Shown: one piece after another, positions 1 to 6,199 of the stretch
How the letters are laid out: every line of letters begins with the position of its first letter
Numbering within the stretch: the stretch's first letter is position 1
Source: an uncultured Enterobacter sp.
GTDB lineage: Bacteria > Pseudomonadota > Gammaproteobacteria > Enterobacterales > Enterobacteriaceae
Assembly (NCBI GenBank): GCA_946477805.1
Contig: CAMKZP010000223.1
Span: 1-6,455 of the forward strand
Direction of reading: 5' to 3'
DNA: 6,455 bases
Made by a program: the position numbers and the translations under genes
Notes under the pieces: generated by a model
Databases searched by the model: none
Told to the model about the DNA's origin: nothing
Seen by the model: only the letters and a program-made list of their open reading frames with translations

Positions 1-1
1 C

Positions 2-1357
2 CGTGAATGCAGCCACTACTGCGAGCTGGTGTCATCCCCGGAACAAATCCCGCAGGTGCTGGCAATTGCCATGCGCAAAGCCGTGCTGAACCGCGGCGTC
101 TCTGTGGTGGTTATTCCCGGCGACGTGGCGCTCAAGGCCGCGCCTGAAGGCGCCAGCACCCACTGGTATCACGCCCCGCAGCCCGTGGTGACGCCAGCGG
201 AAGAGGAGCTGAAAAAGCTGGCGCAGCTGCTGCGCTATTCAAGCAATATCGCCCTGCTGTGCGGCAGCGGCTGCGCGGGCGCGCACAAAGAGCTGGTAGA
301 GTTTGCCGGCAAGCTGAAAGCGCCGATTGTCCACGCTCTGCGCGGCAAGGAGCACGTTGAGTACGATAACCCGTACGACGTGGGCATGACCGGGCTGATC
401 GGTTTTTCTTCCGGCTTCCATACCATGATGAACGCCGACACGCTGATCCTGCTCGGCACCCAGTTCCCCTACCGTGCCTTCTACCCGTCGGATGCCAAAA
501 TCATCCAGATTGACATCAATCCCGGCAGCATCGGGGCGCACAGCAAAGTGGATATGGCGCTGATCGGCGACATTAAATCGACCCTCGCCGCCCTGCTGCC
601 GCTGCTTGAGGAAAAAACCGACCGCAAGTTCCTCGACAAAGCCCTGAGCGACTACCGCGATGCGCGTAAGGGTCTGGACGACCTCGCCAGGCCGAGCGAC
701 AAAGCGATTCACCCGCAGTATCTTGCGCAGCAGATCAGCCACTTCGCCGACGACGACGCCATCTTCACCTGCGACGTGGGGACGCCAACGGTCTGGGCAG
801 CGCGCTATCTGAAGATGAACGGCAAGCGTCGCCTGCTCGGCTCGTTCAACCACGGCTCGATGGCTAACGCCATGCCGCAGGCGCTGGGGGCGAAAGCCAC
901 CGCGCCGGAGCGTCAGGTAGTGGCGATGTGCGGCGACGGCGGATTCAGCATGCTGATGGGGGATTTCCTGTCCGTCGTGCAGATGAAGCTGCCGCTCAAA
1001 ATCGTGGTGTTTAACAACAGCGTGCTGGGCTTCGTGGCGATGGAGATGAAGGCCGGTGGCTACCTGACCGACGGCACCGAGCTGCACGACACCAACTTTG
1101 CCCGCATCGCCGAAGCCTGCGGCATTACCGGTATTCGGGTGGAAAAAGCCTCCGAGGTGGATGAAGCCCTCCAGTGCGCGTTCTCCATCGACGGTCCGGT
1201 CCTGGTGGACGTGGTGGTGGCCAAAGACGAGCTGGCGATCCCGCCGCAGATCAAGCTTGAGCAGGCCAAAGGCTTCAGCCTCTATATGCTGCGCGCCATC
1301 ATCAGCGGGCGCGGTGACGAAGTTTTGGAACTGGCAAAAACCAACTGGCTCAGGTAA
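2..1357 (+). CDS. poxB: Pyruvate dehydrogenase (quinone) / pyruvate oxidase PoxB, 5'-truncated by window edge
   Basis: PoxB is a peripheral membrane flavoenzyme that decarboxylates pyruvate to acetate and CO2 and passes electrons through FAD to ubiquinone. It uses thiamine diphosphate (ThDP) and Mg2+. The frame is open from base 2 (RECSHYCELV...), so the GTG at 29 is not the true start. The 451 residues present correspond to residues 122-572 of the 572-residue E. coli enzyme. This numbering is supported by the ThDP/Mg site: GDGG places Asp at 433 (935-937) and the NN pair places Asn at 460 (1016-1018), as in E. coli. The end of the pyrimidine domain, the central FAD domain and the C-terminal ThDP domain are all present. 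The C-terminal tail ending in Arg572 matches the amphipathic membrane-binding segment. In E. coli poxB is sigma-S dependent and expressed in stationary phase; its promoter lies outside this window. ltaE follows after 38 nt. No damage is visible. Confidence 0.97.
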   Translation, partial: RECSHYCELVSSPEQIPQVLAIAMRKAVLNRGVSVVVIPGDVALKAAPEGASTHWYHAPQPVVTPAEEELKKLAQLLRYSSNIALLCGSGCAGAHKELVEFAGKLKAPIVHALRGKEHVEYDNPYDVGMTGLIGFSSGFHTMMNADTLILLGTQFPYRAFYPSDAKIIQIDINPGSIGAHSKVDMALIGDIKSTLAALLPLLEEKTDRKFLDKALSDYRDARKGLDDLARPSDKAIHPQYLAQQISHFADDDAIFTCDVGTPTVWAARYLKMNGKRRLLGSFNHGSMANAMPQALGAKATAPERQVVAMCGDGGFSMLMGDFLSVVQMKLPLKIVVFNNSVLGFVAMEMKAGGYLTDGTELHDTNFARIAEACGITGIRVEKASEVDEALQCAFSIDGPVLVDVVVAKDELAIPPQIKLEQAKGFSLYMLRAIISGRGDEVLELAKTNWLR

Positions 1358-1383
1358 AACATTTCGCATGACCTCTTAAACTG

Positions 1384-1389
1384 AAGGGA
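1384..1389 (+). promoter_or_regulatory. Ribosome binding site of ltaE
   Basis: AAGGGA lies six bases before the ATG at 1396, within the 38-nt poxB-ltaE spacer. It supports that ATG as the start. No terminator-like hairpin is visible in the spacer, which fits cotranscription of ltaE with poxB. Confidence 0.7.
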
Positions 1390-1395
1390 TGTGAA

Positions 1396-2395
1396 ATGAT
1401 TGATTTGCGTAGTGATACCGTCACCCGTCCGAGCCGCGCCATGCTCGAAGAGATGATGGCCGCCCCGGTCGGGGACGACGTCTACGGCGATGACCCGACG
1501 GTCAACGAACTGCAGCGCTACGCTGCCGGGCTGAGCGGCAAGGAGGCCGCCCTGTTCCTGCCCACCGGCACCCAGGCCAACCTGGTGGCGCTTCTTAGCC
1601 ACTGCGAACGTGGGGATGAGTATATCGTCGGCCAGGGCGCGCATAACTATCTGTACGAAGCGGGCGGCGCGGCCGTGCTCGGCAGCATTCAGCCGCAGCC
1701 GATCGACGCCGCCCCGGACGGCTCGCTGCCGCTGGATAACGTCGCGGCAAAAATCAAGGCTGACGATATCCACTTCGCCCGCCAGGCTGCTGAGCCTGGA
1801 AAACACCCATAACGGTAAAGTGCTGCCGCGCGAGTACCTCAAGGCCGCGTGGGAGTTTACCCGCGAGCGCGGGCTCGGGCTGCACGTGGACGGCGCGCGC
1901 ATTTTTAACGCCGTTGTTGAATACGGCTGCGAGCTAAAAGAGATTACGCAATACTGCGACTCGTTCACCATCTGCCTCTCCAAAGGTCTGGGCACACCGG
2001 TGGGCTCTCTGCTGGTCGGTAACGCGGACTACATCAGGCGCGCCAACCGCTGGCGCAAGATGACCGGCGGCGGCATGCGTCAGGCCGGTATTCTTGCCGC
2101 TGCGGGGCTGTACGCCCTGAAACACAACGTCGCCCGCCTGAAGGACGACCACGACAACGCCGCCTGGATGGCCGCGCAGCTTCGGGAAACCGGCGCTGAC
2201 GTGATGCGTCACGATACCAACATGCTGTTCGTGCGCGTGGGTGAAGACCAGGCTGCCGCGCTGGGGGAATTTATGAAAGCGCGCGGCGTGCTGATCAACG
2301 CCTCTCCCGTCGTGCGTCTGGTGATGCATCTTGACGTGAGCCGCGAGCAGCTGGCGGAGGTGGTGAAACACTGGCAGGCGTTTTTACAGCGTTAA
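1396..2395 (+). pseudogene. ltaE: Low-specificity L-threonine aldolase, frameshifted in codon 130
   Basis: Intact LtaE is a cytosolic, PLP-dependent fold-type I enzyme that cleaves L-threonine and L-allo-threonine to glycine and acetaldehyde. The ATG at 1396 opens MIDLRSDTVTRPSR, the normal N-terminus. That frame runs through His83 (1642-1644) and His126 (1771-1773), then ends at TAA 1810-1812 after nine out-of-frame residues, giving 138 aa. Homology resumes in the +1 frame at 1784 (RLLSLENTHNGK) and runs to TAA 2393-2395. The E. coli protein reads ...HFARTKLLSLENTH, so codon 130 (Thr) keeps one of its three bases. The locus is 1000 nt against 1002 nt for an intact 333-aa gene, so 2 nt are missing. 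With those restored, the PLP lysine in SKGLGTP (1982-1984) falls at residue 197, the E. coli position. The N-terminal fragment lacks this lysine, and the C-terminal fragment has no convincing start, so the gene as written cannot make active enzyme. A sequencing error is the main alternative. Confidence 0.93.
1782..1799 (+). repeat. Perfect inverted repeat (7-bp stem, 4-nt loop) at the ltaE frameshift
   Basis: CCAGGCT (1782-1788) and AGCCTGG (1793-1799) are exact reverse complements separated by GCTG. The stem is GC-rich and compact. The two missing bases of ltaE codon 130 map to its 5' foot. It lies inside coding sequence and has no T-tract, so it does not look like a terminator. It is relevant as a possible cause of polymerase slippage or of a base-calling error. 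Confidence 0.75.
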
Positions 2396-2399
2396 GGAG
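2394..2399 (+). promoter_or_regulatory. Ribosome binding site of ybjT overlapping the ltaE stop codon
   Basis: AAGGAG begins within the ltaE TAA (2393-2395) and stands six bases before the GTG at 2406. It decides the ybjT start in favour of this GTG. The arrangement suggests that ribosomes finishing ltaE help initiate ybjT. Confidence 0.75.
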
Positions 2400-2405
2400 C
2401 ACAGC

Positions 2406-3842
2406 GTGCCGCAACGAATTCTGGTGCTCGGCGCCAGCGGGTATATTGGTCAGCATCTGACCGCTGCGCTCAGCCAGCAGGGTCACCGGGTGCGGGCAGC
2501 GGCACGCGGTACGGAGCGCCTGCAGAAGCGGGATCTTCCGGGCGTCACCTGCCACACCGTCGATCTCAGCTGGCCGAAGGAACTTCCCGCGCTGCTGGAG
2601 GGCGTCGACACGCTTTACTACCTCGTGCACAGCATGGGGGAAGGCGGGGATTTTATCGCCCACGAGCGTCAGGTAGCGATGAACGTCCGGGACGCCCTGC
2701 TGCAAACGCCCGTCAGACAGGTGATTTTTTTAAGCTCGCTTCAGGCCCCTGAACACGAGCAGTCTGACCACCTGCGCGCCCGCCAGCTGACGGCAGACAC
2801 CCTGCGCAGCGCGAACGTGCCCGTTACCGAACTGCGCGCCGGGATCATCGTCGGCGCGGGTTCCGCCGCCTTCGAAGTGATGCGCGATATGGTCTACAAC
2901 CTGCCGGTGCTGACGCCGCCGCGCTGGGTGCGCTCGCGCACCACGCCGATTGCGCTGGAGAACTTGCTCCACTATCTGGTGGCGCTGCTGGAACACCCTG
3001 CCGACCAGCACCGCGTGCTGGAAGCGGCGGGCCCGGAAGTCCTGAGCTATCAGGAGCAGTTTGAGCATTTTATGCGCGTAAGCGGCCGCCGACGCTGGCT
3101 GGTGCCCATCCCCTTTCCGACCCGCTGGATCTCGGTGTGGTTTTTAAACGTCATTACGTCAGTGCCGCCAACCACCGCAAAAGCGCTGATCCAGGGGCTG
3201 AAACACGATCTTCTGGCGGACGATCGCGCCCTGCGCGCGCTGATCCCGCAAGCACTGATCCGCTTTGATGACGCGGTGCGCAACACGCTGAAAGAGGAAG
3301 AGAAGCTGGTGAACTCCAGCGACTGGGGCTACGACGCGCAGGCCTTTGCCCGCTGGCGGCCCGAGTACGGCTACTATCCAAAACAGGCGGGCTGCACGGT
3401 GGAAACCTCCGCAAGCCTTGCGGACCTGTGGGCAGTGGTGAACCAGATTGGCGGCAAAGAGGGCTACTTCTTTGGCAATATTCTGTGGCAAACGCGCGGC
3501 GCGATGGATCTTCTGGTGGGTCACCGGCTGGCGAAAGGCCGCCCTGCCCACCCCTGGCTGCGCGCGGGCGATACGGTCGATAGCTGGAAGGTGATCATTG
3601 TTGAGCCTGAGAAGCAGCTGGCGCTGCTGTTCGGCATGAAGGCGCCGGGGCTCGGGCGGCTCTGCTTTACCCTCAGGGACAAAGGCGATCGCCGCGAGCT
3701 GGACGTGCGCGCCTGGTGGCACCCGCACGGGATGCCCGGCCTGTTTTACTGGTTATTGATGATCCCGGCGCACCTGTTTATCTTCCGCGGGATGGCAAAA
3801 CGCATCGCGCGGCTGGCAGAACAAAAGGCGGAAAATAACTAA
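2406..3842 (+). CDS. ybjT: YbjT: atypical SDR NAD(P)-binding protein with C-terminal DUF2867-type region
   Basis: This 478-aa protein matches E. coli YbjT (about 476 aa). Its function is unknown. The N-terminus (MPQRILVLGASGYIGQHL) carries a Rossmann dinucleotide-binding glycine motif, GASGYIG, at residues 9-15. A core SDR-like strand with LSS follows (VIFLSSLQAP), but the usual catalytic YxxxK is absent. The aligned segment reads H122-L-R-A-R126, as in atypical NmrA-like SDRs that may bind rather than turn over a nucleotide. The C-terminal part (roughly residues 330-470) fits the DUF2867 region attached to this family. A hydrophobic stretch near residues 445-461 (GLFYWLLMIPAHLFIF), followed by a basic helix, suggests membrane association. 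The GTG start is supported by a strong ribosome binding site overlapping the ltaE stop. It lies ten bases after ltaE and is probably in the same transcript. No damage is visible. Identification by family resemblance is firm; biochemical role cannot be inferred. Confidence 0.93.
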   Translation: MPQRILVLGASGYIGQHLTAALSQQGHRVRAAARGTERLQKRDLPGVTCHTVDLSWPKELPALLEGVDTLYYLVHSMGEGGDFIAHERQVAMNVRDALLQTPVRQVIFLSSLQAPEHEQSDHLRARQLTADTLRSANVPVTELRAGIIVGAGSAAFEVMRDMVYNLPVLTPPRWVRSRTTPIALENLLHYLVALLEHPADQHRVLEAAGPEVLSYQEQFEHFMRVSGRRRWLVPIPFPTRWISVWFLNVITSVPPTTAKALIQGLKHDLLADDRALRALIPQALIRFDDAVRNTLKEEEKLVNSSDWGYDAQAFARWRPEYGYYPKQAGCTVETSASLADLWAVVNQIGGKEGYFFGNILWQTRGAMDLLVGHRLAKGRPAHPWLRAGDTVDSWKVIIVEPEKQLALLFGMKAPGLGRLCFTLRDKGDRRELDVRAWWHPHGMPGLFYWLLMIPAHLFIFRGMAKRIARLAEQKAENN

Positions 3843-3934
3843 ATAAAACTCTTATTCTTTCACCTTTCCCATTGCATAGCGCCGTAATTCACGAAAGAAT
3901 GCGCACGAAATTCTTTTCAACACAGTGGATTGAT
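3843..3934 (+). promoter_or_regulatory. ybjT-ybjS spacer with a possible weak promoter and short repeats
   Basis: This AT-richer 92-nt gap separates ybjT from ybjS. A weak sigma-70-like pair is visible: TTGCAT (3872-3877) and AAGAAT (3895-3900), 17 nt apart, with 3/6 and 4/6 consensus matches. ATTCTTTC (3854-3861) is the exact complement of GAAAGAAT (3893-3900). The latter can also pair, with one bulge, with ATTCTTTTC (3910-3918). CACGAAA occurs twice (3890-3896 and 3904-3910). No terminator is seen, so read-through from ybjT remains possible. Confidence 0.3.
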
Positions 3935-4948
3935 ATGAAGGTACTGGTTACCGGGGCGACCAGCGGCTTAGGCCGAAATGCGGTCGAGTTTCTGCGCAAT
4001 AAAGGGATCAGCGTCAGGGCCACCGGTCGCAACGAGGCGATGGGCAAGCTGCTGCAGAAGATGGGCGCAGAGTTCATCCACGCCGACCTGACGGAGCTGG
4101 TTTCCTCTCAGGCTAAGGTGATGCTCGCCGGTATCGATACGCTGTGGCACTGCTCCAGCTTTACCTCTCCGTGGGGAACGCAGGAGGCGTTCGATCTCGC
4201 CAACGTTCGCGCCACGCGCCGTCTGGGCGAATGGGCGGTTGCCTGGGGCGTGCGTAACTTCATTCACATCTCCTCCCCGTCACTCTATTTTGACTATCGC
4301 CACCACCGCGACGTTCGGGAAGATTTCCGCCCCGCGCGCTTTGCCTGTGAGTTTGCCCGCAGCAAAGCCGCCAGCGAAGAGGTGATCGACCTGCTGGCGC
4401 AGTCTAACCCGCACACGCGGTTTACCGTTTTGCGTCCGCAAAGCCTGTTCGGGCCGCACGACAAAGTGTTTATTCCGCGCCTGGCGCAGATGATGCACCA
4501 CTACGGCAGCGTGCTGCTGCCGCGCGGCGGCGATGCGCTGGTGGACATGACCTATTACGAAAACGCCGTGCATGCGATGTGGCTGGCGAGCCAGCCGGAC
4601 TGCGATTCGCTGGCCTCTGGCCGCGCGTACAACATCACCAACGGCGAACCCTGCACGCTGCGCAGCATCGTGGAGCGCCTGATTGCGCAACTGCAGATCG
4701 ACTGCCGCATTCGCTCCGTCCCCTACCCGATGCTGGATATGATTGCCCGCAGCATGGAACGGTTCGGCAGTAAATCCGCCAAAGAGCCTGCGCTGACGCA
4801 CTACGGCGTGTCAAAGCTCAACTTTGATTTCACGCTGGATATTTCACGCGCGGAGCGCGAGCTGGGGTACAAACCCGTGGTGACGCTGGATGAAGGCATA
4901 GCGCGCACGGCAGCGTGGCTGCGGGATCACGGCAAGCTGCCCCGATAA
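3935..4948 (+). CDS. ybjS: YbjS: extended-SDR / 3beta-HSD-like NAD(P)-binding protein
   Basis: This 337-aa protein matches E. coli YbjS in length and sequence. It is an uncharacterised member of the NAD-dependent epimerase/3-beta-hydroxysteroid dehydrogenase-like extended SDR group. The start is ATG 3935 (MKVLVTGATSGLGRNA). An upstream in-frame ATG at 3872 would add 21 residues without homology and would displace the Rossmann strand from the N-terminus. A weak AGTGG (3924-3928) precedes the chosen start at good spacing. The cofactor motif GATSGLG is at residues 7-13. The active-site strand HISSPS has serines at 113 and 114. The expected YxxxK is F140-A-R-S-K144: the lysine is kept and the tyrosine is phenylalanine. 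The later substrate-domain motif LRPQSLFGPHD is typical of the family. It follows ybjT on the same strand and converges on amiD. Substrate unknown. Confidence 0.94.
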   Translation: MKVLVTGATSGLGRNAVEFLRNKGISVRATGRNEAMGKLLQKMGAEFIHADLTELVSSQAKVMLAGIDTLWHCSSFTSPWGTQEAFDLANVRATRRLGEWAVAWGVRNFIHISSPSLYFDYRHHRDVREDFRPARFACEFARSKAASEEVIDLLAQSNPHTRFTVLRPQSLFGPHDKVFIPRLAQMMHHYGSVLLPRGGDALVDMTYYENAVHAMWLASQPDCDSLASGRAYNITNGEPCTLRSIVERLIAQLQIDCRIRSVPYPMLDMIARSMERFGSKSAKEPALTHYGVSKLNFDFTLDISRAERELGYKPVVTLDEGIARTAAWLRDHGKLPR

Positions 4949-4975
4949 CGCCCACCTACCCGTGCAGGCGGGAAA

Positions 4976-5003
4976 GGCCAGGCTTATCCCTGGCCGTATT
5001 TTT
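4976..5003 (+). terminator. Intrinsic terminator after ybjS, overlapping the amiD 3' end
   Basis: GGCCAGG (4976-4982) pairs perfectly with CCTGGCC (4989-4995) around a six-base loop CTTATC. GTA and a run of five T (4999-5003) follow. This fits a rho-independent terminator for rightward transcription leaving ybjS. The loop contains the complement of the amiD stop codon, and the 3' arm and T-tract lie in the last amiD codons. Leftward, the hairpin is followed only by TTTCC, so it should work less well for amiD. Confidence 0.65.
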
Positions 5004-5814
5004 CTAAAAGCGCCTCGGCGATGGCCATCGTTTCGCTATCGGCGACGCCATTCCATATCTGCGGCCGGAAGTGCATCTGAAACGCCGTAATGACTCTCTT
5101 CTGCTGCTGCTCGGTGGCGTTGTCAGGCACTTCGTAGCCGTAGCGCTCCAGCAGGTCGAGCAGAACCGCACGATCCACCTCCTGATAGGGCGGTCGCCCC
5201 CCCAGGTAAAAACTGACGCGCGCCGGATCGGGCCACGCGCCTATGCCCTGCTGCGCCAGCTCGCGCCAGGGGAACAGCGGGCCGGGATCGTCCTTACGCT
5301 GCGGAGCAATATCCGAGTGCGCCACCACGTTCTGCGGCCGGATGTCGTAGCGGGCAATAATGTCTTTTGCCAGCGGAACCAGCGCCGCAATCTGCGCCGG
5401 CTCGAACGGTGCGAAGCGTTTTACGCCCGCCGTTTTCTGCCAGCCGCGGTTTTCCAGCTCAATGCCCACGGACGTATCGTTGATACGGTTAGTGCCGCGC
5501 CAGAAGCTTATCCCGGCGTGCCAGGCCAGCTCGCTCTCCGGCACCAGCTGCCAGATGCGCGGTTTGCCGTTCGGCGCGGGGGGACTGGCGGGAATTAAAT
5601 AGTGGGAGCTGACGTTTTTGTCCGTCAGGGTTGCCAGCGAGCTGTCGAAATCATCGGCAGTGTAGTGGATCACCAGCACCTTTATACGCGGGTACGCCGC
5701 CTGCGCCTGATGGCGGGTATCCAGCTCGTAGGCGCCCTTATCCACAATGCCCTCTTGCGTGGCGCACCCTGCCAGCAGCAGCGCCAGCAGGAGCGTTGAA
5801 AGCGAACGCTTCAT
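4984..5814 (-). CDS. amiD: N-acetylmuramoyl-L-alanine amidase AmiD, outer-membrane lipoprotein
   Basis: AmiD (formerly YbjR) cleaves the bond between N-acetylmuramic acid and L-alanine in peptidoglycan and anhydro-muropeptides. It is a zinc amidase of the amidase_2/PGRP-like family. The 276-aa protein matches E. coli AmiD in length. A lipoprotein signal peptide (MKRSLSTLLLALLLAGC) gives lipobox LAGC with Cys17; Ala18 at +2 favours outer-membrane sorting. The catalytic domain (about residues 35-190) has His50 (VIHYTADD), Glu119 (GIELENRG), His166 (VVAHSDIAP) and Asp176 (RKDDPGPLF). These correspond to the zinc ligands His50/His166/Asp176 and a catalytic glutamate. The C-terminal region (about 195-276) resembles a peptidoglycan-binding domain. 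The ATG overlaps the ybjQ stop by ATGA and no clear Shine-Dalgarno sequence precedes it, so translation is probably coupled to ybjQ. It converges with ybjS across 35 nt. Confidence 0.96.
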   Translation of the reverse strand: MKRSLSTLLLALLLAGCATQEGIVDKGAYELDTRHQAQAAYPRIKVLVIHYTADDFDSSLATLTDKNVSSHYLIPASPPAPNGKPRIWQLVPESELAWHAGISFWRGTNRINDTSVGIELENRGWQKTAGVKRFAPFEPAQIAALVPLAKDIIARYDIRPQNVVAHSDIAPQRKDDPGPLFPWRELAQQGIGAWPDPARVSFYLGGRPPYQEVDRAVLLDLLERYGYEVPDNATEQQQKRVITAFQMHFRPQIWNGVADSETMAIAEALLEKYGQG

Positions 5815-6134
5815 CGACGCGTTTTTACCGCCGTGCCGCTCACGCTCACCATCAGCATGCTGGCGTCTTTCCCGACCGTTTCGTAGTCGATATCAATGCC
5901 GACAACGGCGTCTGCGCCCAGCGCTTTGGCCTGCTCGCCCAGCTCCTTAAAGGCAATTTCGCGCGCCTTGCGCAGCTCTTTTTCATACGCGCCCGAGCGT
6001 CCGCCGACGATGTCGCGAATACCGGCGAAAAAGTCGCGAAAGATGTTAGCGCCCAAAATCGCTTCGCCGGTGACGACGCCGCAGTACTCGGTAATCGGCT
6101 GCCCTTCCAGGGTTGGGGTGGTTGAAAACTGCAT
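5811..6134 (-). CDS. ybjQ: YbjQ family (DUF74) conserved small protein
   Basis: This 107-aa protein closely resembles E. coli YbjQ (107 aa), opening MQFSTTPTLEGQPI and ending AVKTRR. The family (YbjQ_1/DUF74, often labelled putative heavy-metal-binding) is widespread and forms small oligomeric proteins; its function is not established. The conserved core GEAILGANIFRDFFAGIRD and the glycine-rich IVGGRSGAYE are present, followed by a helix (KELRKAREIAFKELGEQAKAL) and the strand ADAVVGIDIDYETV. There is no signal peptide or membrane segment, so it is likely cytosolic. The start is supported by AAGGAG on the minus strand (6147-6142), seven bases upstream. It overlaps amiD by four bases (ATGA), implying one transcript and translational coupling. 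It is divergent from ybjP across 97 nt. Confidence 0.95.
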   Translation of the reverse strand: MQFSTTPTLEGQPITEYCGVVTGEAILGANIFRDFFAGIRDIVGGRSGAYEKELRKAREIAFKELGEQAKALGADAVVGIDIDYETVGKDASMLMVSVSGTAVKTRR

Positions 6135-6141
6135 ACTTTCT

Positions 6142-6147
6142 CTCCTT
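6142..6147 (-). promoter_or_regulatory. Ribosome binding site of ybjQ
   Basis: On the minus strand this reads AAGGAG, seven bases before the ybjQ ATG. It is the only strong Shine-Dalgarno sequence for the ybjQ-amiD pair. Confidence 0.75.
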
Positions 6148-6170
6148 CTTTAGCGTTCAATGCCTTACCC

Positions 6171-6199
6171 TCAGCATTATCGGTTCGTTACGCTATGAT
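6171..6199 (+). promoter_or_regulatory. Candidate promoter for ybjP, possibly sigma-S type
   Basis: TATGAT (6194-6199, 5/6 of the -10 consensus) is preceded by GC, so the element reads GCTATGATT. This resembles the extended sigma-S -10, including C at -13. The -35 position holds only TCAGCA (6171-6176, 3/6), which sigma-S tolerates better than sigma-70. The predicted start near 6206 leaves a leader of about 26 nt containing the ybjP ribosome binding site. It overlaps the opposing ybjQ promoter. Confidence 0.4.

Noticed and set aside
239..1369. Long minus-strand open frame (376 aa) opposite poxB
   Set aside because: It lies wholly antisense to a clearly recognised gene, is rich in His, Arg, Ala and Val as expected for a mirror frame of GC-rich coding DNA, and shows no recognisable domain.
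1780..1812. Programmed +1 frameshifting in ltaE
   Set aside because: No recognised +1 shift signal (such as a slow codon or stop codon with an upstream Shine-Dalgarno sequence) is visible at 1783, LtaE is not known to use recoding, and the gene is exactly 2 nt short of the family length. A deletion or sequencing error is simpler.
1282..1995. Minus-strand open frame (237 aa) across the poxB-ltaE junction
   Set aside because: It crosses two sense genes and their spacer, and has no domain or convincing start signal. It is a shadow frame.
1610..2395. Plus-strand open frame starting at 1610 as a separate gene
   Set aside because: Its first ~58 residues are an out-of-frame reading of ltaE (Arg/Ser-rich, no homology). 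Only the part after 1784 is real, and it is the C-terminal portion of ltaE.
3159..3728. Minus-strand open frame (189 aa) opposite ybjT
   Set aside because: It is fully antisense to a conserved gene, with composition typical of a shadow frame and no motif.
3872..3934. Upstream ATG at 3872 as the ybjS start
   Set aside because: It would add 21 non-homologous residues before the Rossmann strand, overlaps the candidate promoter, and gives a length different from the 337-aa family form. ATG 3935 fits better.
4280..4801. Minus-strand open frame (173 aa) opposite ybjS
   Set aside because: It is antisense to conserved coding sequence, His/Arg/Val-rich, with no domain or ribosome binding site.
4951..4972. 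Second inverted repeat (CCCACCT / AGGCGGG) after ybjS
   Set aside because: The stem has an internal A-C mismatch and an 8-nt loop with no T-tract on either strand, and the better terminator lies immediately downstream.
5071..5598. Plus-strand open frame (175 aa) opposite amiD
   Set aside because: It is antisense to an intact, recognised gene and shows no domain.
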